This document shows, one piece after another, positions 47,029 through 54,985 of a stretch of DNA of 64,000 bases (its first letter is position 1; each line of letters opens with the position of its first letter). The notes beneath the pieces are model-generated. The model saw only the letters and a program-made list of their open reading frames with translations. It searched no databases and was not told the origin of the DNA. The DNA comes from Xenorhabdus nematophila ATCC 19061 (GTDB lineage: Bacteria > Pseudomonadota > Gammaproteobacteria > Enterobacterales > Enterobacteriaceae). The position numbers and the translations under genes are program-made. Location: positions 1,017,830 to 1,081,829 of the forward strand of contig NC_014228.1 in assembly GCF_000252955.1 (NCBI RefSeq). The letters run 5' to 3'.

Positions 47029-47694
47029 CTATTTTGATAATACTACTTGATTCATTATTTGGCTGCCATCTTGCCACACTAAAGTTGATGGTGGGATAAA
47101 TTCAATTCTTCCCCACCAGCTTCCCGGCCATTGGGTTGAAAATACGCGTCTATATACTGGAACTTCAAGAGGTAAATACTGCCCATTTTTGACTCCAACA
47201 TAAACTAAACAGCCAGCTATACTTTCAGTACAATCCATAGTTCCTCTATCTTGAACTCGTCCTGTCCAAACAACTTTTTCTTGAGTTCGACGAGTACCAG
47301 CATTACTCTGTAAATATCGGTTATCACTCTCCCCTCTGGTATAACATTCCCCTCTGACTGCATAATTCCCCGCAGGCTGGTAGTTCCCGCGTGACTGGTA
47401 TCGGCCGTCAGATTCTCCTCTTGTATAACATTCTCCACGAACCGCGTAATTGCCTGTGGGAGCATAATTTCCCTTTGACTGATAACGGTTATTCGCTTCT
47501 TCCTTACTGTAGCTGTAGCCCGCAGGGGGATAGTTTCCCAGCGGCTGAAACTTCTGATTGACTTCTTCCCTGTCATACGCCCCCACATCTCCTGCATTTA
47601 ATGTGACATCATTCGCTAGTGATTTTCCATTAATTTTGCGGCTATTTGGCACCGCATTCCGGGCTTGATCCTGGGTTTCCACCAAACCGATGTT
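47029..47694 (-). CDS. Silent tail-fibre 3' cassette b
   Basis: An open frame of about 221 codons that starts within crossover site S2 and has no start signal of its own. Its first ~55 residues (VETQDQARNAVPNSRKINGK...) are nearly identical to the expressed cassette; then come NYAVRGECYTRGESD repeats and a different tip (VVWTGRVQDRGTMDC..., SWWGRIEFIPPSTLVWQDG). Inversion between S1 and S2 would fuse it in frame to H. Confidence 0.85.
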   Translation of the reverse strand, partial: NIGLVETQDQARNAVPNSRKINGKSLANDVTLNAGDVGAYDREEVNQKFQPLGNYPPAGYSYSKEEANNRYQSKGNYAPTGNYAVRGECYTRGESDGRYQSRGNYQPAGNYAVRGECYTRGESDNRYLQSNAGTRRTQEKVVWTGRVQDRGTMDCTESIAGCLVYVGVKNGQYLPLEVPVYRRVFSTQWPGSWWGRIEFIPPSTLVWQDGSQIMNQVVLSK

Positions 47695-47855
47695 AAAAGA
47701 GAGTCGTCTCTTGTTACATTTTTAATATTGAAAAGGTTGATAGGTGCTAGCCAAGAAAATGGTGAATAAAGATTATGGTTTATTGGTTTTTGACCGTGTA
47801 GTTTCTTACTCGTTTCACTGGCTTTAGTCTTAACCTGTCACTAAACCTCGGTTTA
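47676..47855. repeat. 180-bp duplicated spacer, copy 1 (with sites S2 and S3)
   Basis: The same 180 bp occurs at 52453-52632 with one mismatch that I can see. Both copies begin with a minus-facing crossover site (S2: 47677-47702) and end with a plus-facing one (S3: 47836-47861), so each spacer separates two fibre cassettes that point away from each other. The DNA between the sites has no open frame. Confidence 0.85.
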
Positions 47856-48962
47856 ACGGAAACCAAAACCAAAGCGGACAATGCGTTACCACGCAGTGGA
47901 GGGAATGTAACAGGTGACATTACGATTACGACCGATACTGAGATAGCCTGGCGCAGAAATACGGACATGGCCGCTATTGGTTTTAAAAATACCGGAGATG
48001 GTGATGCAGACTCCTATATGTGGTTTAAGACGGGAGATAATGGTAATGAATATTTCAAATGGGATCATACCACTTCTGGAGGACAAACCGCCGAATGGAT
48101 GAGTCTTAAGTCTGATAACCTTCGGGTTAAGGGGCATCAGGTTTATCATGAGGGATATAAACCAACTGCCGCGATTATTGGGGCTTACACAAAATCCGAA
48201 ATTAATAACCGTTTTATTCCATCAAATGCGAACGCGAAAACATCGGGATACATTTTATCTAAGGCTGCGAATCTTTATGATGATCCCAACTCACGTCATT
48301 TAGGTCGTTCAGGTTTTTTAAGACCTAATGGTATTGATAATCTTGGTTCATTAGCTATTCATGTAGCTCATCCTTCTACAGAAGGGCCTGAGCATGCTAG
48401 AGGGATTTCTTTTAATTATGGCAGTAGCGGAGATAAATTTGGGTTATCTACTTATGCTTTTGATAAGGATGGAAAATTTCAAGGACAAAAGAAAATATTA
48501 ACGGAAGATGACAAAGACTCATTAGGCAATGTGCCTGTTGGCGTTCCATTACCATGGCCTCAAGATAAACCACCTTCTGGTTATTTAATTTGTAATGGTG
48601 GCCGTTTTGATAAATCACGTTATCCACAGTTAGCATTGGCGTATCCATCCGGTGTTTTGCCTGATCTGCGAGGAGAGTTTATTCGTGGCCTAGATGCAGG
48701 ACGCAATGTTGATTCAGGACGAAAGGTATTGACATCACAGTTTGATTGTATTCAGGATCACGCTCATCTATCAGGAGTTGAAGGTACCTTTGGTTTCAGT
48801 GTACCGCAGGATGGTTCTCATCGTAACGTACCGGGAGGATTTAAATCAAATGGTGGTAATACTAGCACCGGCCCAACTAACTCAAATTGGAATAATATAA
48901 GAATAGGAACTGAAACTCGCCCACGTAACATTGCTTTTTTATATATTGTAAGAGCTGCATAG
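47841..48962 (+). CDS. Silent tail-fibre 3' cassette c
   Basis: Open from site S3 (LNLGLTETKTKADNALPRSGG...) to 48962, about 373 codons, no start signal. It shares roughly the first 270 residues with cassette g, including GFLRPNGIDNLG, HARGISFNYGSSGDKFG and the collar motif PVGVPLPWPQDKPPSGYLICNG. The two differ in the last ~70 residues: here CIQDHAHLSGVEGTFGFSV. Ends TRPRNIAFLYIVRAA. An ATG at 47967 is internal. Confidence 0.85.
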   Translation, partial: LNLGLTETKTKADNALPRSGGNVTGDITITTDTEIAWRRNTDMAAIGFKNTGDGDADSYMWFKTGDNGNEYFKWDHTTSGGQTAEWMSLKSDNLRVKGHQVYHEGYKPTAAIIGAYTKSEINNRFIPSNANAKTSGYILSKAANLYDDPNSRHLGRSGFLRPNGIDNLGSLAIHVAHPSTEGPEHARGISFNYGSSGDKFGLSTYAFDKDGKFQGQKKILTEDDKDSLGNVPVGVPLPWPQDKPPSGYLICNGGRFDKSRYPQLALAYPSGVLPDLRGEFIRGLDAGRNVDSGRKVLTSQFDCIQDHAHLSGVEGTFGFSVPQDGSHRNVPGGFKSNGGNTSTGPTNSNWNNIRIGTETRPRNIAFLYIVRAA

Positions 48963-49035
48963 AATGGAAAACTTAATTAAGTCTTAAGATATACGAATAA
49001 TTAAATTCTATATTAATTATTTATTATTACACTCT

Positions 49036-49160
49036 ATATCCAATGAATTTCAAGATGCAGCTCGACGGTAAGGGAACAAATACACGAGAGAATAGCTAAT
49101 TATGTAACCGAAATGAGTAAGCATAACCAACAAAGTGGTAACTTGAAAGATACGGATATA
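49036..49160 (+). repeat. Degenerate ERIC element
   Basis: 125 bp aligned over its length with the copy at 7946-8070 (CAATGAATTTCAAGATGCAG ... CCAACAAAGTGGTAACTTGA), but the core is diverged (ACACGAGAGAATAGCTAATT), so it is an old copy. Confidence 0.7.
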
Positions 49161-49170
49161 TAAAATAATT

Positions 49171-49200
49171 AGCCGCTTTTACATAGCGGCTTTCTCTTTT
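49171..49200. terminator. Terminator between cassette c and the Mig-14-like gene
   Basis: AGCCGC (49171-49176) pairs with GCGGCT (49186-49191), with TTCTCTTTT after it. The far strand has AATTATTTT, so it can serve both convergent units. Confidence 0.7.
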
Positions 49201-50080
49201 AAAGTGTTATTACTCTATATAGTTTTTCTCTTTTACACCAACGTTCTTTATAATCAAATGTTGGTCTTCCAAAACTAAACCTCAATTTAAGATTATTATC
49301 TGATGTGTATTTAATGGCTTCTTTTACATTTACCCATATTGCAATAGTACCCAGCGGAATACCAGAAATACCTATATCTTTCCTTCCTATATTATAGTAA
49401 TCATAATTCATCCAATATTTGCTTTCTTTTTTCAAAACATATTGCATAGCAACAGGTTTATTTTCAAAGAAAAGTAGATTTCCAAATCTCAACATTGGTA
49501 ATTCTTTCAATAGCTCTATCATTTCTTTTTTAAAAATATGGTTATTTCTCCTGGCGAAATATAATTCATCATAAACTTCCACTAAATCTTCAACTGTAAA
49601 ATTGAAGGAACTTATTACTTCACCACCAACTTTTAAAAATTTATTTAGCTCTCTATTTCTTGTTGAAACTGATTTTTTTGAAAGTTCTTTCACTAAACAA
49701 ATTTCTCTATGAGAATTTAAAATATGGGAGCAATTAATAACTTTATTGCCATTAATGCATGATAGAAATTTGGTTTTGAATGGTAAAAAAAAACTATTTT
49801 TATTGTTAATTGGAAATAATACTTCATCGAAATTCAATGGATATTTATTTATTGAGTGTTTCGATACTATAGATTGATCTCCTGCCAGATAACTATTTTC
49901 CCAAGTGCAAATAGCCGCTACTATGTTAGTATTCCCATCAGTTTTAATGAAAAAACTTTCATTAAGATTAAATCTCTCATGTAAAAAAGAAAGTACTTCT
50001 GGTGAGGTAACTAACCCTCCCCCAAGCAGCTCATACGCCTCTTTATAGTTTTCAAAATTAGCTTTCTTCCATCCAAACAT
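49199..50080 (-). CDS. Mig-14-like protein (antimicrobial peptide resistance family)
   Basis: 293 residues. The overall pattern resembles Salmonella Mig-14: GGGLVTSPEVLSFLHERF at the start, RNRELNKFLKVGGEV in the middle, and LRFSFGRPTFDYKERWCKREKLYRV at the end, a GNAT/FemAB-like fold. Mig-14 is an inner-membrane-associated protein that protects against cationic peptides and polymyxin. Here it lies in the fibre region behind cassette c, and is AT-rich like the other envelope genes. It could change the producer's surface. Own promoter expected upstream of 50080. Confidence 0.72.
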   Translation of the reverse strand: MFGWKKANFENYKEAYELLGGGLVTSPEVLSFLHERFNLNESFFIKTDGNTNIVAAICTWENSYLAGDQSIVSKHSINKYPLNFDEVLFPINNKNSFFLPFKTKFLSCINGNKVINCSHILNSHREICLVKELSKKSVSTRNRELNKFLKVGGEVISSFNFTVEDLVEVYDELYFARRNNHIFKKEMIELLKELPMLRFGNLLFFENKPVAMQYVLKKESKYWMNYDYYNIGRKDIGISGIPLGTIAIWVNVKEAIKYTSDNNLKLRFSFGRPTFDYKERWCKREKLYRVITL

Positions 50081-50408
50081 TATTTTTTCCTTTTAAAAAA
50101 ATAATACGGTTTTAAAATTATAGCAAAATTTTCATAAATATGAAACAAGGAAAATTATATGGACACAAACTTGAATTGAGTCGGTATCAAAATACTATTT
50201 AACCATCTATTATTATTTTTTGTTTTTATTATAAGACAATTGATTGTTATATTTAAAAATTTTCACATAATCACATAGACTATAATATAGTTAAAAATGT
50301 TAACATAGGCACATATTAATAGCCTCATAAAAAATTACCTATTCTCTTACAAGTAACATAAGTAATGTTTTTATTAGATATTTGTGAAATTTAGTCTTAA
50401 CTATAAAA
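50081..50408. other. AT-rich intergenic region upstream of the Mig-14-like gene
   Basis: About 330 bp, no gene. It should contain the promoter for the Mig-14-like gene; I see no distinctive site. Confidence 0.45.
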
Positions 50409-50773
50409 TTCTATACCATCCCATCAGCATCACACAGGCATTCGTGATATTTATTGCAGAACCATTACCCGTATTAGCTATTGTACCACTTACAACATAT
50501 CTACAGATACAGCGTTAGCTAATGCATCAGTTACCGCTTTTTGACTCATCACCTGTTCAGTTGCGTTCCCGGAAGTTTGTACAATCGTTGATTTTTATAT
50601 AGCATTTTTCGCCAAATCCACTGTTCCCACCAGACCGAACTTTGACGGTAGGTATATTCAGCAGAATACAAATACTAAAACATCAGGGTATATTTTATCT
50701 AAGGCGGCAAATTTTCTTGATGACCCCAGTTCACGTCATTTAGGTCGTTCTGGTTTTTTAAGACCTAATGATA
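50409..50773. pseudogene. Decayed fibre cassettes (d, minus strand; c-type scrap, plus strand)
   Basis: On the minus strand (50655 to 50409) one can read KFGLVGTVDLAKNAI-stop, then STIVQTSGNATEQVMSQKAV...SVDML-stop, then GTIANTGNGSAINITN...MLMGWYRIL: the frame of cassette e/a tips with frameshifts and a large internal loss. On the plus strand (about 50656-50773) NTNTKTSGYILSKAANFLDD ... GRSGFLRPN is a piece of a c/g-type cassette. The spacer and usable crossover sites are gone. Confidence 0.8.
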
Positions 50774-50796
50774 AGGTATACTGAAACAACAAAGCC

Positions 50797-51694
50797 CTAA
50801 ATAGTTTGTCATAATGGTGAGACTCTTATATTTCTCATTTCTTTCCAATCCGTTAACGAAGCCCTTTTCAAAAAAATTTTCACATTACGAATAAGCTGCC
50901 ACATAAATTGGCAACAATGATTGCGTGTCACCGTTTCATGAAGTGATTGCCATAGTCGTTCTATTTTATTTAACCAAGGCGAGTAGACAGGAAGAAAGAG
51001 CAGTGTCACAGTGGGATTATTCAACAACCATGCTCTGACCTTCTTACTTTTATGGATGCCGTAGTTATCTAAAATCACGCTCAGCGTTTCTGCCTCACGA
51101 TAGGCGCGTTTCAATGCTTCTAACTCGGGATCCGGTTGTTTTAATGTAGGCGCAGCCCGCCGCCAAACAATGCCTTGTTTGCAGAAATAACGGTAAAGTG
51201 TGCTGATGGAAAGGGTAATATGCAGATATTTTCTGAGTAAAAACACAAAAAACGAAAGACTCCAACGCGAACCGGTATAGCCAAACTGCTGGGGAGCGTG
51301 CTCTAAAAAATAATAGAAGAGCGGCAGATAACGAGCTAAATGCCACTGAATATGACGCCCAGCGGGTAAGCTCTGCAAGCCTGCCCATCGGTGTTCTCTA
51401 AACTTTTTCAGCCAACGCCAAACGGAAGATTCGGCGCAACAAAGTATCCCAGCGACCTGAGGAACAGAGCGTGTTTTATCCAATAAGAGTATCCCCATGA
51501 TCCGGCGTGCATAATTTTTATCAGTCGTCTTTTGAACAATTTTTTTCATCTGCCGCCGTTCATTCCGGGAAGTGGATGGTATGATAAGCATGACTCGATC
51601 CTTTTTTCTGTGATTTTGCGTTTTGGGAACAAAAATTTCGCAAATTTAGGATCGAGTTTCTTTGATACTCCTACCATTTTGACAAGCTATTTAG
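50797..51694 (-). mobile_element. IS630-family element, internally deleted
   Basis: Inverted ends CTAAATAG-TTTGTCATAATGGT at 50797 and its near match (CTAAATAGCTTGTCAAAATGGT on the other strand) ending at 51694. It lies next to the decayed cassette, within the fibre region. Confidence 0.75.
50809..51591 (-). pseudogene. IS630-family transposase with internal deletion
   Basis: 260 codons, open. N-terminal helix-turn-helix (VPQVAGILCCAESSVWRWLKKF) and the last two catalytic parts (VILDNYGIHKSK; PVYSPWLNKIERLW) are present. The usual first catalytic Asp segment between YREAE and TLSVILDN is absent, about 80 residues short of full-length relatives, so it should be inactive although it has no stop codon. 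Confidence 0.78.
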
Positions 51695-51746
51695 ATAATT
51701 AGCTCATCAGTTTCCCTCAATAATCACACTAATACAAATAATGACA

Positions 51747-51760
51747 GGGGCATATGCCCC
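51747..51760. terminator. Palindromic hairpin beyond cassette e
   Basis: GGGGCATATGCCCC with flanking AATAA/TTATT arms, and TTATTATTTT after it on the plus strand. Marks the end of cassette e. Confidence 0.5.
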
Positions 51761-51802
51761 TTATTATTTTAAATAAAAACAAACCAATGGAGCCATATTT
51801 TT

Positions 51803-52471
51803 TTATGCTGTTCTATACCATCCCATTAACTTGATATACATATTTACTATAGATACAGGGCTACCAGAACCTGTATTTTCAGTATTCCCTGATACAGTGT
51901 GTGTATGTGCACCTATATAAATTGAATGAGTGTGTGAACCATCTGTACTGGTGTTAAATTTTCTATTATCCCAATCCGAACGACCTGAACCATAATTACT
52001 ATTTGTGCCATCATAGTAACCATAGCGAGACGCATCTTGATCTCCCCATCCGCTATCATGAAAATGTTCACCTGCATAATTAGTTGTTTTGGAACCATAA
52101 TCAAAGCTGCTAGTTGAACCTGAGAATGAATGATTATGAGCTGGTATTTGTGGAGTAGTTAGAGTAATTGAATCACTGCCTCCAGCTGTTAAAACATCTA
52201 AGCCATTAGCTGTAGCTAAACGAACTGTTTTATTTTCACCAATGTATTGCCATTGTGTTTTAGGGAATAGGACATTGGGATTTTTATTTTGGGCAAACCA
52301 TACAACTATCCCTACGGGATATAACATATCTATAGATACAGCGTTAACCAAAGCATCAGTTACCGCTTTTTGGCTCATAACCTGCTCAGCCGAGCCTCCT
52401 GTAACTTGCACAATAGATGATTTAGGCAATGCATTTTGTGCTTGCTCCATTATTTCCACCAAACCGACGTT
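51803..52471 (-). CDS. Silent tail-fibre 3' cassette e
   Basis: About 222 codons open from site S4 (NVGLVEIMEQAQNALPKSS...). The tip is of the same type as the expressed fibre: SQKAVTDALVNAVSIDMLYPVGIVVWFAQNKNPN, then a His/Ser/Gly/Tyr-rich variable stretch, then GSPVSIVNMYIKLMGWYRTA. No start signal. Inversion S1-S4 would bring it into frame with H. Confidence 0.85.
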   Translation of the reverse strand, partial: NVGLVEIMEQAQNALPKSSIVQVTGGSAEQVMSQKAVTDALVNAVSIDMLYPVGIVVWFAQNKNPNVLFPKTQWQYIGENKTVRLATANGLDVLTAGGSDSITLTTPQIPAHNHSFSGSTSSFDYGSKTTNYAGEHFHDSGWGDQDASRYGYYDGTNSNYGSGRSDWDNRKFNTSTDGSHTHSIYIGAHTHTVSGNTENTGSGSPVSIVNMYIKLMGWYRTA

Positions 52472-52632
52472 AAAAGAGAGTCGTCTCTTGTTACATTTTT
52501 AATATTGAAAAGGTTGATAGGTGCTAGCCAAGAAAATGGTGAATAAAGATTATGGTTTATTGGTTTTTGACCGTGTAGTTTCTTACTCGTTTCACTGGCT
52601 TTAGTCTTAACCTGTCACTAAACCTCGGTTTA
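52453..52632. repeat. 180-bp duplicated spacer, copy 2 (with sites S4 and S5)
   Basis: Second copy of the spacer at 47676-47855. Contains S4 (52454-52479, minus-facing) and begins S5 (52613-52638, plus-facing). The near identity over noncoding DNA suggests recent duplication or continuing recombination. Confidence 0.85.
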
Positions 52633-53091
52633 GTGGGAACCGAATTACCGGTCGGTGTACCTATTCCGTGGCCGTTAGCGATCCCTCCGGCTGGATGGCT
52701 GAAATGTAACGGATCAACGTTTACTACGGAGCAATACCCTCAGTTGGCACAGGCCTATCCGTTGCTAAAATTACCGGATTTACGTGGGGAATTTATTCGT
52801 GGATGGGGTGACGACAAAGATGTTGATGTTGGGCGTGCGATACTGAGCTGGCAGGCTGATAATTTTCGCGCACATCAGCATGGAATAACAGCATTTGACG
52901 CCTGGGATGCATCGGTATTGACACGTAATGACCGATCTGGGGACGCATTACTGTCGACTGACAACGCAATTGGATATGGAGATACTCCAAATGGAGAAGT
53001 AAAGAGCGGCTTATATAAAACCGAATATAGTGGTGAAAATGAAACCCGCCCCCGTAATATTGCATTTAACTACATTGTGAGGGCAGTATAA
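52618..53091 (+). CDS. Silent tail-fibre 3' cassette f
   Basis: About 157 codons open from site S5 (LNLGLVGTELPVGVPIPWPLA...), the shortest cassette. It is nearly all collar domain: PPAGWLKCNGSTF, LPDLRGEFIRGWGDD, and the C-terminal ETRPRNIAFNYIVRAV. A GTG at 52633 is internal, not a start. It is the only cassette followed at once by a fibre chaperone gene (its stop overlaps that ATG). Confidence 0.85.
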   Translation, partial: LNLGLVGTELPVGVPIPWPLAIPPAGWLKCNGSTFTTEQYPQLAQAYPLLKLPDLRGEFIRGWGDDKDVDVGRAILSWQADNFRAHQHGITAFDAWDASVLTRNDRSGDALLSTDNAIGYGDTPNGEVKSGLYKTEYSGENETRPRNIAFNYIVRAV

Positions 53092-53684
53092 TGACTGCAA
53101 TATTAAACAACGATCTGATTGCCACTGTCGCGGGTGATATTACTGTTTATAACTATCATAGCGAAACACGCGAATATTTTTCGTCCTCTGTGGAATTCGT
53201 GCCAGTAGGTGTCGGCATCCCTGCCCACTCGTGTATCGATGTACCGGGTGACCGCAAACAGGGTTATGCTATTTGCCGCTCACAGGATTTGTCAGCGTGG
53301 GAATATGTTACCGATCACCGTGGCGAAACGGTCTACAACATTGAAACAAGTGCCGCACAGGTGATTGCAGTGCTCGGTGATTATCCTCCAAACACAACTC
53401 CAGAGGCCCCAACGACATTATTTGACAAATGGAATGGTAAACGGTGGGTGACAGATGCTCAGGCACAACGCCAGCATGAACAGGAACAGGCGGAGTCTCA
53501 GAAAAAATATCTACTGAGAACGGCCACAGAGAAAATCGATATCTGTCAGGACGCTGTCGATTTTGATATAGCAACCGATGCCGAAAAATCCGCATTAACC
53601 GACTGGCGCAAATACCGGGTGCTGCTCAATCGGGTGGATTGCTCTACTGCCCCCGATATCCCATGGCCGGAACAGCCAAAATAA
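53091..53684 (+). CDS. G: Tail fibre assembly chaperone G
   Basis: 197 residues, P2 gpG / Mu U family. ETREYFSSSVEFVPVGVGIPAHSC at the start and the C-terminal coiled and DWRKYRVLLNRVDCSTAPDIPWP motif are diagnostic. Needed to fold or attach fibres in P2. It overlaps cassette f by one base. In the present arrangement it is 8 kb from the expressed fibre end and there is no second copy. Confidence 0.92.
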   Translation: MTAILNNDLIATVAGDITVYNYHSETREYFSSSVEFVPVGVGIPAHSCIDVPGDRKQGYAICRSQDLSAWEYVTDHRGETVYNIETSAAQVIAVLGDYPPNTTPEAPTTLFDKWNGKRWVTDAQAQRQHEQEQAESQKKYLLRTATEKIDICQDAVDFDIATDAEKSALTDWRKYRVLLNRVDCSTAPDIPWPEQPK

Positions 53685-53829
53685 CAACAGGGGCACAGAT
53701 CATTATACCCCTAATACATTTGTAGGCTATCCCATAGGTTTTTGATTTATCATTGTTATCTAGATTGTGCTTAACTTTCTTATTTATTTAGAATAATAAG
53801 TAATTATATAAACCTATTGGGATAGATAG

Positions 53830-54789
53830 TTAATAACGTTTTACTTTATATTTAGAAAAATTAATAAAGCGAGTTAATGTTCTAATCTTTCTATCTTTAT
53901 TTATTTGATGGATTTTTTCTATTAAACAAAACCATTTTTTCACCGTTGATTCACGATTATATTCCTCAAATCGTTTTTTACCATTTAAAATCATAGAGAG
54001 ATATAAATCTGGTTTATTTATTAATTTATCTACTGACTCTATAAATTGCTCTGGTGTTTTAGCTATTAAATAATCTAATTCACTTAGCTTTATAATTCTC
54101 ATAGATGGTTCATCATCGCAAATCAAGGGGCAACCAGCACTCCATGCATTAATAAGCTTACTAGCAGGCTTTCTTATAAGATCTACAGAATGATTTTTCC
54201 TAAAACTTATAGCAATATCTATGTCGCTATAATCATTCCAATTTTTATTTGATATTATAATATTAATTCCTCTAGAATTTAGCTCTTCTATTAAAGTTTT
54301 TTCTGAAAGAAAATCAGGCAATGCATCCTCATGACCAAAAAATCCAATAGTTTTTATTTCATTATTATTTTTTTCTCTTGGCTTGATGTTTGGTTGAGGC
54401 CAATGAGGTATAAATATTTTACCATCTTTTTCTTGCAATGGATTTTGTACAACAACATAGTCAGCTCCATAAACAGGTGGTCGATCGGCTTGGCATACAA
54501 TAGTACTCCCCAACCATGGTTTTGTTTTAAAACTGAAATCATCATAATGTAATATATTTATCGCATTTGCATTGGCCTTACTCGTTAATGTGACATCTAA
54601 ATAATTTCCATAATAGTATTTTAAATTAATAAGAGTTTGAAATACCCAGCAGGCTTTACCTTTACGATAAAGCCTATCTGGAATTAATTCTGGAGAAACT
54701 TTCTCATTAATTATTTTTTCAAAATCATAAGCATACTCAGATATGAAATTTTTATTTGAAACACCATTAACAATAATTTTACTCATCAT
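53830..54789 (-). CDS. Glycosyltransferase (GT-B-like)
   Basis: About 319 residues. The C-terminal half has the sugar-nucleotide-binding pattern of GT-B enzymes: IKTIGFFGHEDALPDFL, then RKPASKLINAWSAGCPLICDDEPSMRII. The tail is basic (RFINFSKYKVKRY), as in membrane-associated LPS or capsule glycosyltransferases. Very AT-rich. Lies downstream of and in the same direction as cassette g, and convergent with G. Acceptor unknown; LPS is likely. Confidence 0.72.
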   Translation of the reverse strand: MMSKIIVNGVSNKNFISEYAYDFEKIINEKVSPELIPDRLYRKGKACWVFQTLINLKYYYGNYLDVTLTSKANANAINILHYDDFSFKTKPWLGSTIVCQADRPPVYGADYVVVQNPLQEKDGKIFIPHWPQPNIKPREKNNNEIKTIGFFGHEDALPDFLSEKTLIEELNSRGINIIISNKNWNDYSDIDIAISFRKNHSVDLIRKPASKLINAWSAGCPLICDDEPSMRIIKLSELDYLIAKTPEQFIESVDKLINKPDLYLSMILNGKKRFEEYNRESTVKKWFCLIEKIHQINKDRKIRTLTRFINFSKYKVKRY

Positions 54790-54866
54790 TTATTACACAT
54801 CTACATTAGATACATGTCATATTTCACGATAGTATACCTATTTACATTGCCAATGTATGCTTTTTA

Positions 54867-54931
54867 AAAAGCAGCCAAATCGATCAAATAAAAATTCGTA
54901 TAAATTTTGTCCTTTATGATAGGCTGCTTTT
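54867..54931. terminator. Hairpin between cassette g and the glycosyltransferase
   Basis: AAAAGCAGCC (54867-54876) and GGCTGCTTTT (54922-54931) can pair over 10 bp across a 45-nt loop; AAAAAGCAT/T-rich flanks on both sides allow a weak terminator either way. Confidence 0.4.
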
Positions 54932-54985
54932 CATGCTTCATAAGCATAGTGTTCTAAAATCACTATTAAGGTGATTATTGACTAG

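Noticed and set aside
47967..48962. Stand-alone 331-residue protein starting at ATG 47967
   Set aside because: The frame is open upstream to site S3 and matches cassette g there; the ATG is internal to a silent cassette.
52633..53091. Stand-alone 152-residue collar-domain protein starting at GTG 52633
   Set aside because: The frame continues upstream through crossover site S5 (LNLGLVGT), with no ribosome site at the GTG; it is a promoterless fibre cassette.
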